From NCBI GenBank assembly GCA_027031945.1, contig JALVPE010000107.1:1-22555 (forward strand): 22,555 nucleotides of DNA, written 5' to 3'. This document shows positions 13,236-19,513 of the stretch, piece after piece. The stretch comes from Candidatus Moraniibacteriota bacterium. Its GTDB lineage: Bacteria > Patescibacteriota > Minisyncoccia > Moranbacterales > GCA-2747515. Below the pieces are notes generated by a model. The model did not search any database. It was not told the origin of the DNA and saw only the letters and a list, made by a program, of their open reading frames with translations. Positions within the stretch are counted from its first letter, which is position 1; every line of letters begins with the position of its first letter. Both the position numbers and the translations under genes were made by a program.

Positions 13236-15017
13236 TTACTGTATCGCATTTGTCTGATGTTGCCACAATTCAAAATATTTTCCCTTCTTATCTAATAATT
13301 CTTGATGTGTTCCGTCCTCTACAATTTTACCGCCATCGAAAACTATAATTCTATCCATTTTTTTGAGTGTGCTGAGTCTATGTGCAATTACAATTGTTGT
13401 GCGATTTTTCATAAGCTCCTCTAATGCTTCTTGAATAAGTTTTTCTGCATGTGAATCTAATGAACTTGTTGCTTCATCTAAAATAAGAATTGGGGATTTT
13501 TTTAACATTGCACGTGCTATCATTACACGTTGTTTTTGTCCGCCAGACAATTTCACACCACGCTCACCAACAAGTGTTTTTAATCCATCTTTAAAACGAG
13601 AAATAAATTCTTTCGCATGAGCTTTTTGAATAACCTTATCTAATTCATCCTTTGTTGCATTCATATTTCCATATAAAATATTTTCTTCTAATGTCCGATG
13701 GAATAACAACGCTTCTTGTGGCACATATGCAATTGCTCCACGTAAATCATCTTGGCGTATTTTTTTAATATCATAACCATCAATTGTAATTTTACCACTA
13801 TCAACATCACGAAATCGCAATAAAAGATTTACAAATGTTGATTTTCCCGCTCCAGATTCTCCTACCAAACCAATTTTTTGTCCAGCGGGTATTTTGATAG
13901 ATAAATTATCGAAAACAGAATGCATATCATCTTTATCATAATGAAAGTTAACATTATGAAAAATAATCTCTCCTTTTGTAATGTGCACTTTTTTTGCATG
14001 TGGCACATCAACAATATCATAAGGAACAAAAACCTCTTCTAGCCCTTCTTTTAATTGTCCATACTGTTCCATAAACCGATTGAATGTGCTCCCCATAAAA
14101 ATCAAATCACCAATCAATCGTGTCGTCATGACAACCGCCATTACAACAATCCCTATACTAATTACACCAGCGAACCACAAATGCAAAGAAACAAAAATAA
14201 TCATTGACAACATCATAATTGCAAAAAAAGAATTTATCGCTAAAATTGTTTCAAAGTATTGCCATGTTTTTAAATGCCAAAAACGATGCTTCTCAATATA
14301 TTTATTAACACGTGTAATTTCAAAACTATTTTTTACATTTTGTTGCACTGCCATAACATTTGTAAGATCATCAACAATATTGCCACGTAATTCTGATGCT
14401 TTTTCTGCTCTGTTTTTTGCATATCGTACTAATTTTTGTGAGGTAATTCCATTGAATATAATAAAACATATAATAAATGCGATAAATGTCCAACCTAGTT
14501 GAATACTTGAAATAAATGCGATAACAGAAAGAGAAATAAACTTAACAATAATTCGCAAAAAATCCCACACAAGCATTGGAAACATCGTTTCAATACTACG
14601 TGCAATATTGCCAATTTTACTTGTCAATTTCCCAACAAGACGATTAGAAAAATATTTATAACCATGTCGAATTGTATAAGCAAATGATACACGTAATGAA
14701 AAGGCTTCCAATTGTGTTGTAACATAACTACCCAAAAAACCACTCATGCGCCAAAAAATAAAACTAATTGCAAATACAATAATAAGAAGAAGTGCATTAT
14801 GATATATGATGTCACTATTATGACTTGACGCAAAATTATTAATTGAGTCAGTAAGTTTTCCTAAAAAATATACTACAAGACTAAAAAGCCCTTCAGACAA
14901 AATAATAAGTAATGCCGTCAAAATAAGAAGGTATTTATATTGACGTGCAACAAAATACATAAAAGTTCGTGGTTTATATTGAAATTTTGTATAATCTATT
15001 TTTTTATTCATATTCAT
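13236..15017 (-). CDS. ABC exporter, fused membrane and ATPase domains (MdlB/MsbA type)
   Basis: 593 residues, the usual length for a half-size exporter that works as a dimer. The N-terminal ~330 residues hold about six membrane helices (LLILTALLIILSEGLF, ALLLIIVFAISFIFW and others). The nucleotide-binding domain is complete: Walker A GESGAGKST (from residue 386), Q-loop AYVPQE, signature LSGGQ (490-494), Walker B PILILDEATS with the catalytic Glu, and H-loop IVIAHRLST. The cargo is not known; lipid, peptide or drug export are all possible. The ATG overlaps the TGA of yvcK (ATGA, 15014-15017), so translation is probably coupled. There are two in-frame starts, M1 and M3 (MNMNKK). No Shine-Dalgarno. 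Confidence 0.95.
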   Translation of the reverse strand: MNMNKKIDYTKFQYKPRTFMYFVARQYKYLLILTALLIILSEGLFSLVVYFLGKLTDSINNFASSHNSDIIYHNALLLIIVFAISFIFWRMSGFLGSYVTTQLEAFSLRVSFAYTIRHGYKYFSNRLVGKLTSKIGNIARSIETMFPMLVWDFLRIIVKFISLSVIAFISSIQLGWTFIAFIICFIIFNGITSQKLVRYAKNRAEKASELRGNIVDDLTNVMAVQQNVKNSFEITRVNKYIEKHRFWHLKTWQYFETILAINSFFAIMMLSMIIFVSLHLWFAGVISIGIVVMAVVMTTRLIGDLIFMGSTFNRFMEQYGQLKEGLEEVFVPYDIVDVPHAKKVHITKGEIIFHNVNFHYDKDDMHSVFDNLSIKIPAGQKIGLVGESGAGKSTFVNLLLRFRDVDSGKITIDGYDIKKIRQDDLRGAIAYVPQEALLFHRTLEENILYGNMNATKDELDKVIQKAHAKEFISRFKDGLKTLVGERGVKLSGGQKQRVMIARAMLKKSPILILDEATSSLDSHAEKLIQEALEELMKNRTTIVIAHRLSTLKKMDRIIVFDGGKIVEDGTHQELLDKKGKYFELWQHQTNAIQ

Positions 15018-16036
15018 AAAATATTAAATGATCTATATTCACTATACTCCGTAATGAGCGCAATTGCACGTGCTAATTTATTGCTATCATGTCGGATAAA
15101 GGCTCTGGTATGTGCTAGTGCATCACCTATTGTACTAACTACCTTTTCTTTTCTAAGTAAGTCTCCCTCCACTATTTTATATTTTCTATTATTATCATAA
15201 TTATAGAGTACCAAAGAATTTTTTCCTTCTTGTTTTTCATATCTTCTCAACATGTTTTTGTGTGGTTTTTTAGAATTATACACCACAAAATCTGTTCTAT
15301 TTTTCCCAATTAATTTTTCGATGTTGCTCACATAATCTGAAACTGCAAAACCACTAGTTTGACCCTTTTTATTTGTCAGTGGTGCGACAAAAATTACTTT
15401 TGCCTTTGCTTTTTTGATGCTAAGCCTAATACCACTAACCAATAGGTTGGGCACGATACTGCCATAATAATCACCTGGACCTATTATTATAAAGTCCGCT
15501 TCATTTATTGCTTTGACAGCTCGTCTATTTGCTCTTACACTTTTTGAAAGTCTTATTTCATGTATTCCAATTTCTCTCACCTGTTTATTATCATCTAACT
15601 CTTTTTCTCCTACAATTATATGCCCATCATTGAGTTTTATAGTAAGGCGCATATCATCTTCACTCACAGGTACGACAGAACCTTTTACATTTAATATATC
15701 AATTGCCTCAACTATACCACCAGAAAAGCTACCATTAATTTTTTCTAATGCTGACAAAAATAAATTTCCAAAATTATGCCCCTTCAAATCACCGTTATCA
15801 AAACGATAATTCATAAGCTCACGCAATTTTTCACTTGAATCAGAAAGTGCTACAAGACACTGTCTCACATCACCCGGTGGTAACACGCCTAACTCATCTC
15901 TGAGTTTCCCAGTAGAACCACCATCATCAGCCATTGTTACAATTGCTGTAATATCATATTGATAATTTTTAAGCCCTGACAGAAGTGTGAACGACCCCGT
16001 ACCACCACCAATTGTTACTATTTTTTTACTTTTCAT
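15014..16036 (-). CDS. yvcK: YvcK/CofD-family gluconeogenesis factor
   Basis: 340 residues. IGGGTGS at residues 9-15, TMADDGGSTGKLRDELG at 34-50 and LPPGDVRQCLVAL at 52-64 are the YvcK signatures (CofD-like Rossmann fold). GHNFGN and IIGPGDYYGSIVPNLL complete the site. In Bacillus and relatives YvcK binds UDP-sugars and is needed for peptidoglycan synthesis under gluconeogenic growth, partly by affecting GlmS; glmS is 3 kb away in this window. True CofD enzymes act in F420 synthesis, but no F420 gene is nearby, and the N-terminal DDGGSTG favours YvcK. It is translationally coupled to the ABC exporter. No Shine-Dalgarno. Confidence 0.93.
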   Translation of the reverse strand: MKSKKIVTIGGGTGSFTLLSGLKNYQYDITAIVTMADDGGSTGKLRDELGVLPPGDVRQCLVALSDSSEKLRELMNYRFDNGDLKGHNFGNLFLSALEKINGSFSGGIVEAIDILNVKGSVVPVSEDDMRLTIKLNDGHIIVGEKELDDNKQVREIGIHEIRLSKSVRANRRAVKAINEADFIIIGPGDYYGSIVPNLLVSGIRLSIKKAKAKVIFVAPLTNKKGQTSGFAVSDYVSNIEKLIGKNRTDFVVYNSKKPHKNMLRRYEKQEGKNSLVLYNYDNNRKYKIVEGDLLRKEKVVSTIGDALAHTRAFIRHDSNKLARAIALITEYSEYRSFNIL

Positions 16037-16039
16037 AAT

Positions 16040-16631
16040 TTAGTTATTATATAATTCATCTTTTTTCCACTCCCGTGGATTAATCATGATATATTCTTGA
16101 ATTTTTTGCAATGATTCTTCCATCGCCTTGTCGTAGCCTTGTGCGAAGGCAGGTTTTCTTATTATATGATCGTAATATGAACGTTGCCAGATTTTCTTAT
16201 CAAATGGTGCAAGTTTTCCTAATTTTACATTTTTTATATATTCATTTGTTGTCATTGTTTTAAACCATTGAATCATTGTGCTTAATGTAGGGACAGACCT
16301 GTGTGTCTGTCCTTGCAATATTTTTTTTATTTCGTACAAAACCTTGGTTGACACATGGGTCAGCCACTACAAAATCACTGTTAGTATTAATTTCTATAAT
16401 TCCATGAATATGATTTGGCATTATCACATATTCATATAATGTAATGTTAAATTTATTTTCTAATTCTTTCCACCATTTTTCTATTATTTTACCTGCTAAA
16501 TTTAATTGCATTTCATTATTTATAATTTTCCCAAAATAACATTTTTTATTTTGTGTACAAATTGTCACAAAGTACATTCCATTTTGTGAATAATTATAAT
16601 TTTTTAGCCTTAATTGTTTTCGCTTTTGCAT
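16040..16631 (-). pseudogene. REP-associated tyrosine transposase (Y1/IS200-like), frameshifted
   Basis: Two overlapping frames together make one RAYT protein. The first (16631 to 16260) gives the N-terminus RLKNYNYSQNGMYFVTICTQNKKCYFG and the HuH metal site in MPNHIHGII. The second (from 16354 to 16040) gives GQTHRSVPTLSTMIQWFKTMTTNEYI, QRSYYDHIIR and the catalytic-tyrosine region IQEYIMINPREW. Joining them needs a +1 (or -2) shift. A run of eight A (minus strand, 16321-16328) lies in the overlap, so one surplus base in this run is the simplest cause. RAYTs cut and paste or maintain REP palindromes. Within the gene GGACAGAC and GTCTGTCC (16291-16312) form an 8-bp hairpin. It is 3 bases upstream of yvcK, hinting at read-through into that gene. 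Confidence 0.8.
16291..16312. repeat. GGACAGAC/GTCTGTCC palindrome inside the transposase
   Basis: Eight-base perfect arms with a 6-base loop (CTGTGT). It encodes GQTHRSVP in the second transposase frame. The shape is that of a REP element; no second copy is in this window. Confidence 0.6.
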
Positions 16632-16674
16632 AAAAATTATATAAATTCATCATTTTTTGTTCGGCTAGACTATA

Positions 16675-16680
16675 ATTATA
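16675..16680 (-). promoter_or_regulatory. Possible extended -10 for the transposase / yvcK run
   Basis: The minus strand reads GTGTTATAATTATAG: TATAAT with the TGn extension, about 44 bases before the transposase ATG. It overlaps the trailing edge of the upstream terminator. No clear -35. Confidence 0.35.
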
Positions 16681-16683
16681 ACA

Positions 16684-16716
16684 CAAAAAAAGACCCCTTC
16701 TGCACTACAGAAAGAG
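16684..16716 (-). terminator. Intrinsic terminator after the zinc-ribbon membrane gene
   Basis: On the minus strand GACTCTTTCTG pairs with CAGAAGGGGTC (two G-T wobbles) around a TAGTG loop, and TTTTTTTG follows. It lies about 20 bases past the stop at 16733. Confidence 0.8.
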
Positions 16717-16732
16717 TCTCCAAGTGACAATA

Positions 16733-17761
16733 TCATGGAATGATACCGTCACATGCAGTGACTACATCACCGAATCTCTGAACGGACAGGGGTGTGAAAA
16801 TTACATTCCATGGATCATCACAGCACTGTCTTATCAATTTATCTTGACTCAAAGATTCTAAATATTTATCCAGAAGAGGAAAGAATTGTGCTCCATGCCA
16901 TGGGTCCAATTGATTTGCATATGAACCGTACTTCCGCATCAAACCTTCAAAATCAACTTTTGCGGCAGCAACATAATATGGTCGCCAATTCACACTTTTA
17001 AGCTTGTGAGCCAATTCAAACTGAGCTAAACCGGGTTCCAAAGCATCTATTTCCGCCAACTGTTGTTGTTGCCACTCCTGCTCTGTTGGTATATGTAGCC
17101 AACGTGGTGATAATGCACACGTTGAATATTTTATTGGCATTGCCCAAAATAATAATGTTGCTACTAATATAGCACCAAAAATTATTATCAATAATGGCAC
17201 AAATTTCATGTGATTATTTACAGAACGTGTCACATAATATAAAACATAAGCAAACAAATTAAAAGTAGCAACGTACCACAACAAAAAATTGCTTTGCCCA
17301 ACAGAAAAACCATAAGGAATCTTGACAAAATGATAAACACCCGTCATACACATCATTAATATTATCGTAAAAATAGTCCACAAAGAAATACGTGGATCAT
17401 ACAATGGTTTGAGCAGTGTAAATATTCTACCTTTTCCGTCTTTATATTCCATCGCCAATGGAGGTAACTCTTTTTTACACTCTACACAATAAGGATCGGT
17501 ACATGCCATATGAGCAGTGGCGCCACAACTACAAAATGTTGTGGGTCTTTTAAATCCCAATACCGCATTACAACGATCACATCGCACTTTATCTTCATTC
17601 TCATTAAACGAAAATGTCCAAATATACTTTTTGCACTTAGGACATATTCTCCAATTATGTGTACTTGGAGATTTGCCTCTAGCCTTTGTCACATACTTTT
17701 TTGCAAAGCACCTTTTGCAAAAATCCACCAACCCATTTATCAAAGAACTTTTTTGTGTCAT
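16733..17761 (-). CDS. Membrane protein with N-terminal zinc ribbons, unknown function
   Basis: 342 residues, no family recognised. The N-terminus is full of cysteine pairs: C15/C18, C40/C43 (CPKC), C61/C64 (CDRC), C77/C79 (CSC), C87, C92/C95 (CVEC). C40-C43 with C61-C64 is a standard zinc ribbon and C77-C95 could form a second. Three membrane helices follow at about 127-146 (LWTIFTIILMMCMTGVYHFV), 159-178 and 188-207. The C-terminal ~130 residues are soluble and helix-rich, with a Gln-rich patch (EWQQQQLAE). The gene is a transcription unit of its own, with a consensus promoter (17915-17943), a structured leader of ~145 bases, the best Shine-Dalgarno in the window (AAGGAGG, 7 bases before ATG) and a terminator. 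The Met at 17761 is fixed by the Shine-Dalgarno. Confidence 0.75.
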   Translation of the reverse strand: MTQKSSLINGLVDFCKRCFAKKYVTKARGKSPSTHNWRICPKCKKYIWTFSFNENEDKVRCDRCNAVLGFKRPTTFCSCGATAHMACTDPYCVECKKELPPLAMEYKDGKGRIFTLLKPLYDPRISLWTIFTIILMMCMTGVYHFVKIPYGFSVGQSNFLLWYVATFNLFAYVLYYVTRSVNNHMKFVPLLIIIFGAILVATLLFWAMPIKYSTCALSPRWLHIPTEQEWQQQQLAEIDALEPGLAQFELAHKLKSVNWRPYYVAAAKVDFEGLMRKYGSYANQLDPWHGAQFFPLLDKYLESLSQDKLIRQCCDDPWNVIFTPLSVQRFGDVVTACDGIIP

Positions 17762-17908
17762 TGTGACACCTCCTTAAAATAAAATTTTGTCTCGTGATCA
17801 CGTCATAGAACTTGTCGATGATATCGTGCGTAATGCACGTATTCACATTCTCAAGAGTAGATCATGTCACTATGAGACTCATTTAACAATCCAACCAATT
17901 CGGATTGG
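17762..17908 (-). promoter_or_regulatory. Structured 5' leader of the zinc-ribbon membrane gene (candidate cis-regulatory RNA)
   Basis: From the predicted start near 17908 to the ATG the leader can form nested stems. The outer stem is GTCTCGTGA (17789-17797) with TCAC-tat-GAGAC (17867-17878), a 9-bp stem with a 3-base bulge. Within it lie CTTG (17811-17814) with CAAG (17852-17855) and the apical hairpin CGTGC/GCACG (17825-17839, 5-base loop). A further ACCAAT/ATTGGT hairpin stands at 17894-17909. The Shine-Dalgarno lies just 3' of the outer stem. It matches no riboswitch I recognise. Pairing was read by eye; no energy was computed. Confidence 0.4.
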
Positions 17909-17914
17909 TGATTT

Positions 17915-17943
17915 ATACTAACAAAAGCATAAAATAAAGTCAA
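17915..17943 (-). promoter_or_regulatory. Consensus promoter of the zinc-ribbon membrane gene
   Basis: On the minus strand TTGACT (17938-17943), a 17-base spacer and TAGTAT (17915-17920). It starts just downstream of the khpA terminator. Confidence 0.75.
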
Positions 17944-17945
17944 TG

Positions 17946-17980
17946 CAAAAAAACAAAAATCACTTATTTCTAAGTGATTC
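17946..17980 (-). terminator. Intrinsic terminator of khpA
   Basis: On the minus strand AATCACTTA, a GAAA tetraloop and TAAGTGATT, followed by TTTGTTTTTTT. It lies 37 bases past the khpA stop codon. Confidence 0.85.
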
Positions 17981-18016
17981 TTGTAAAAGATAATACTTTT
18001 TACTATCTTGAGATTT

Positions 18017-18352
18017 TTAAATTTCAATATCTCCAACAACTTCATCCAGAGTTTTTTGTTCTTTTTCACCTTCTTCGCTTTGCTCTTTACGAGCTGGGCG
18101 TTGAGAACCTTCTGGCTCGTTAATCTTTAGATTAACACGTGCATTATTCCTTGCACCCACAACTCTCAAAAGAGTTCTAAGCGCTTTTGCAGTAGAACCT
18201 TCACGACCAATGACCATACCCATATCTTCTTGATTTACATCAAGGGTAATGAGTACACCCATCTCGTCAACCTTACGATCAACTTTTACGTCATCTGGAT
18301 TGTCAACAAGCATTTTTACTACTTCCTCGACAAATTGTGCATCTCGTTCCAT
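18017..18352 (-). CDS. khpA: KH-domain RNA-binding protein KhpA (YlqC family)
   Basis: 111 residues. The first 80 form one type II KH domain: VEEVVKMLVDNPDDVKVDRKV, then ITLDVNQEDMGMVIGREGSTAKALRTLLRVVGA (residues about 36-68), with the GxxG loop as G47... GREG in VIGREGSTAKALR. This is the KhpA/YlqC pattern; the family binds RNA, partners with KhpB and affects cell-wall and cell-length control in firmicutes. The C-terminal ~30 residues (RPARKEQSEEGEKEQKTLDEVVGDIEI) form an acidic tail not found in the shortest family members. The gene usually sits after rpsP; here the ~100 bases upstream contain only a short remnant-like stretch. It has a good promoter (18459-18487) and terminator but no Shine-Dalgarno. 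The frame stays open 20 codons before M1, but without a start codon. Confidence 0.92.
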   Translation of the reverse strand: MERDAQFVEEVVKMLVDNPDDVKVDRKVDEMGVLITLDVNQEDMGMVIGREGSTAKALRTLLRVVGARNNARVNLKINEPEGSQRPARKEQSEEGEKEQKTLDEVVGDIEI

Positions 18353-18431
18353 AACGTAGTTTCTGCTTAACTGAATTACATGGACAGAATAACCCTCGTG
18401 GCGCTTACGACCTCATCTTTTTAACGCTCAT
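18353..18431 (-). other. khpA leader with a short ORF and a possible rpsP-like remnant
   Basis: An 8-codon frame starts at 18431 (MSVKKMRS) behind GGAGAGG. One frame away, 18412-18353 reads GRKRHEGYSVHVIQLSRNYV and runs open into khpA. Together, with one shift, MSVKKMR + GRK....YSVHVI loosely recalls the ribosomal protein S16 start (MLxIRLxRxGRKxxPxYRIVV), and rpsP is the usual neighbour of khpA. Chance cannot be excluded. A CTCAT/ATGAG hairpin covers the first ATG. Confidence 0.25.
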
Positions 18432-18458
18432 TTTATGAGTGTCACCTCTCCAGTTATT

Positions 18459-18487
18459 ATTATACAACGTTTTAAAATTTATCGCAA
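18459..18487 (-). promoter_or_regulatory. khpA promoter
   Basis: On the minus strand TTGCGA (18482-18487), a 17-base spacer and a perfect TATAAT (18459-18464). The leader to the ATG at 18352 is about 100 bases. Confidence 0.7.
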
Positions 18488-18498
18488 TATATAAAACT

Positions 18499-18879
18499 CT
18501 ATATTTCAGCTTTCCATAATCCATGTAAATTGCAATATGCATACACAACACCACTTTCTACTATTGTTTTAAATATTGCTTTAGGCTCATCACCTGGAGC
18601 AAGATATATTGTCTTTGTTTTGTTTTGAGTAATGATAGTAATCCATTCTATATAATGATCATCGTTCATCGGATGATCAATTTCACCAACACGTACCTCA
18701 ATACCATCCCCAGTACGAGTAGCTACTGGCACATGTTTTTCTGTTGCTGCTTCCTCAGTGTTTGCACTAAGTAAATCCATTGATTTACCACAACACACTA
18801 ACTCTCCAGTGGCAGCGTGCCGAACATCCACAATGTTACCACATATGAAACAACGATATAATTGATTTTTTTCTGTCAT
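18499..18879 (-). CDS. dfx: Superoxide reductase (desulfoferrodoxin, two-iron type)
   Basis: 126 residues, the usual length. It reduces superoxide to peroxide without making oxygen, with rubredoxin-like electron donors, in the cytoplasm. The N-terminal desulforedoxin centre has C10-x2-C13 and C29-C30, which bind Fe centre I. The catalytic centre II is complete: E47-K48-H49 (EKHVP), H69, H75, C116 and H119 (YCNLHGLW). E47 and K48 are the known assisting residues. No rubredoxin gene is in the window. It follows the exoribonuclease gene by 19 bases, likely in one transcript. No Shine-Dalgarno. A defence against oxygen stress fits an anaerobic or microaerophilic life style (inference). Confidence 0.95.
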   Translation of the reverse strand: MTEKNQLYRCFICGNIVDVRHAATGELVCCGKSMDLLSANTEEAATEKHVPVATRTGDGIEVRVGEIDHPMNDDHYIEWITIITQNKTKTIYLAPGDEPKAIFKTIVESGVVYAYCNLHGLWKAEI

Positions 18880-18898
18880 AAAAATTTATTATTAATAA

Positions 18899-19432
18899 TT
18901 ACTTTATGAGAGTTACATACAATTCGCGCATAAGACGTGCATCATCCAAAGCATTGTGCATTTGAAATTTATCTGTATTAATTCCAAATTGTGCAAAAAA
19001 TTTCTCTTTTTTGCCATCAATTTCTCTGGCAGGATTTAAACCTATTGCAAAAAGCATTGATGCAAAATCAATTGGAATAGGATGAATTGGTTCAGCTTCA
19101 CCACTAAACAATTTATGCCAGAATGCCATATCATATTGATTGACTGTTGCAACAAGATGTGGCTCACTTTTACCACAAAATTCTCGAATTTTTTGACGTG
19201 CTTTTTGACGAGAAATTTTATCTTGTGTTAAATATGGCACAACATGCTCTTGCACCCAATCACTAACATTTTTTTCATCATATTCAAGTTCAAAATACAT
19301 TTCCCTACTCCCATCCAATGACACCATACCAACAGACATCAAAACATCTTTTTGTATATCATGCCCTGTAAATTCAGCATCAAAAAACACAACATCATCA
19401 GAAAATGGTTGTAAAAATTTCTTATTATTCAT
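18899..19432 (-). CDS. DEDD-type 3'-5' exonuclease, Rv2179c-like
   Basis: 177 residues, a single exonuclease domain. VVFFDAEFTG carries D18-x-E20 of motif ExoI; NQYDMAFWHKLF holds the Asp of motif ExoII; HNALDDARLMREL (H159, D164) is ExoIIIepsilon, so this is a DEDDh enzyme. LMSVGMVSLDGSREMYFELEY followed by WVQEHVVPYL resembles the Rv2179c-like 3' exoribonuclease family rather than DnaQ proofreading subunits, so RNA 3'-end trimming is the better guess. Spaced 81 bases from the MiaB-type gene and 19 from the superoxide reductase gene, same strand. No Shine-Dalgarno. Confidence 0.85.
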   Translation of the reverse strand: MNNKKFLQPFSDDVVFFDAEFTGHDIQKDVLMSVGMVSLDGSREMYFELEYDEKNVSDWVQEHVVPYLTQDKISRQKARQKIREFCGKSEPHLVATVNQYDMAFWHKLFSGEAEPIHPIPIDFASMLFAIGLNPAREIDGKKEKFFAQFGINTDKFQMHNALDDARLMRELYVTLIK

Positions 19433-19513
19433 CTATAAAATATATTAAATACTTATTATAGATAGTATACCACAAAAATTTAATATAAATTTTCTTAATT
19501 CTGTAAGATAAGC

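Noticed and set aside
16260..16354. Programmed -1 frameshift in the transposase
   Set aside because: The two frames need a +1 (or -2) shift, so -1 slippage on the A8 run would not produce the full protein.
17851..18069. 72-codon minus-strand frame overlapping the khpA end
   Set aside because: It spans the khpA terminator and the next promoter, has no ribosome-binding site and no recognisable protein pattern.
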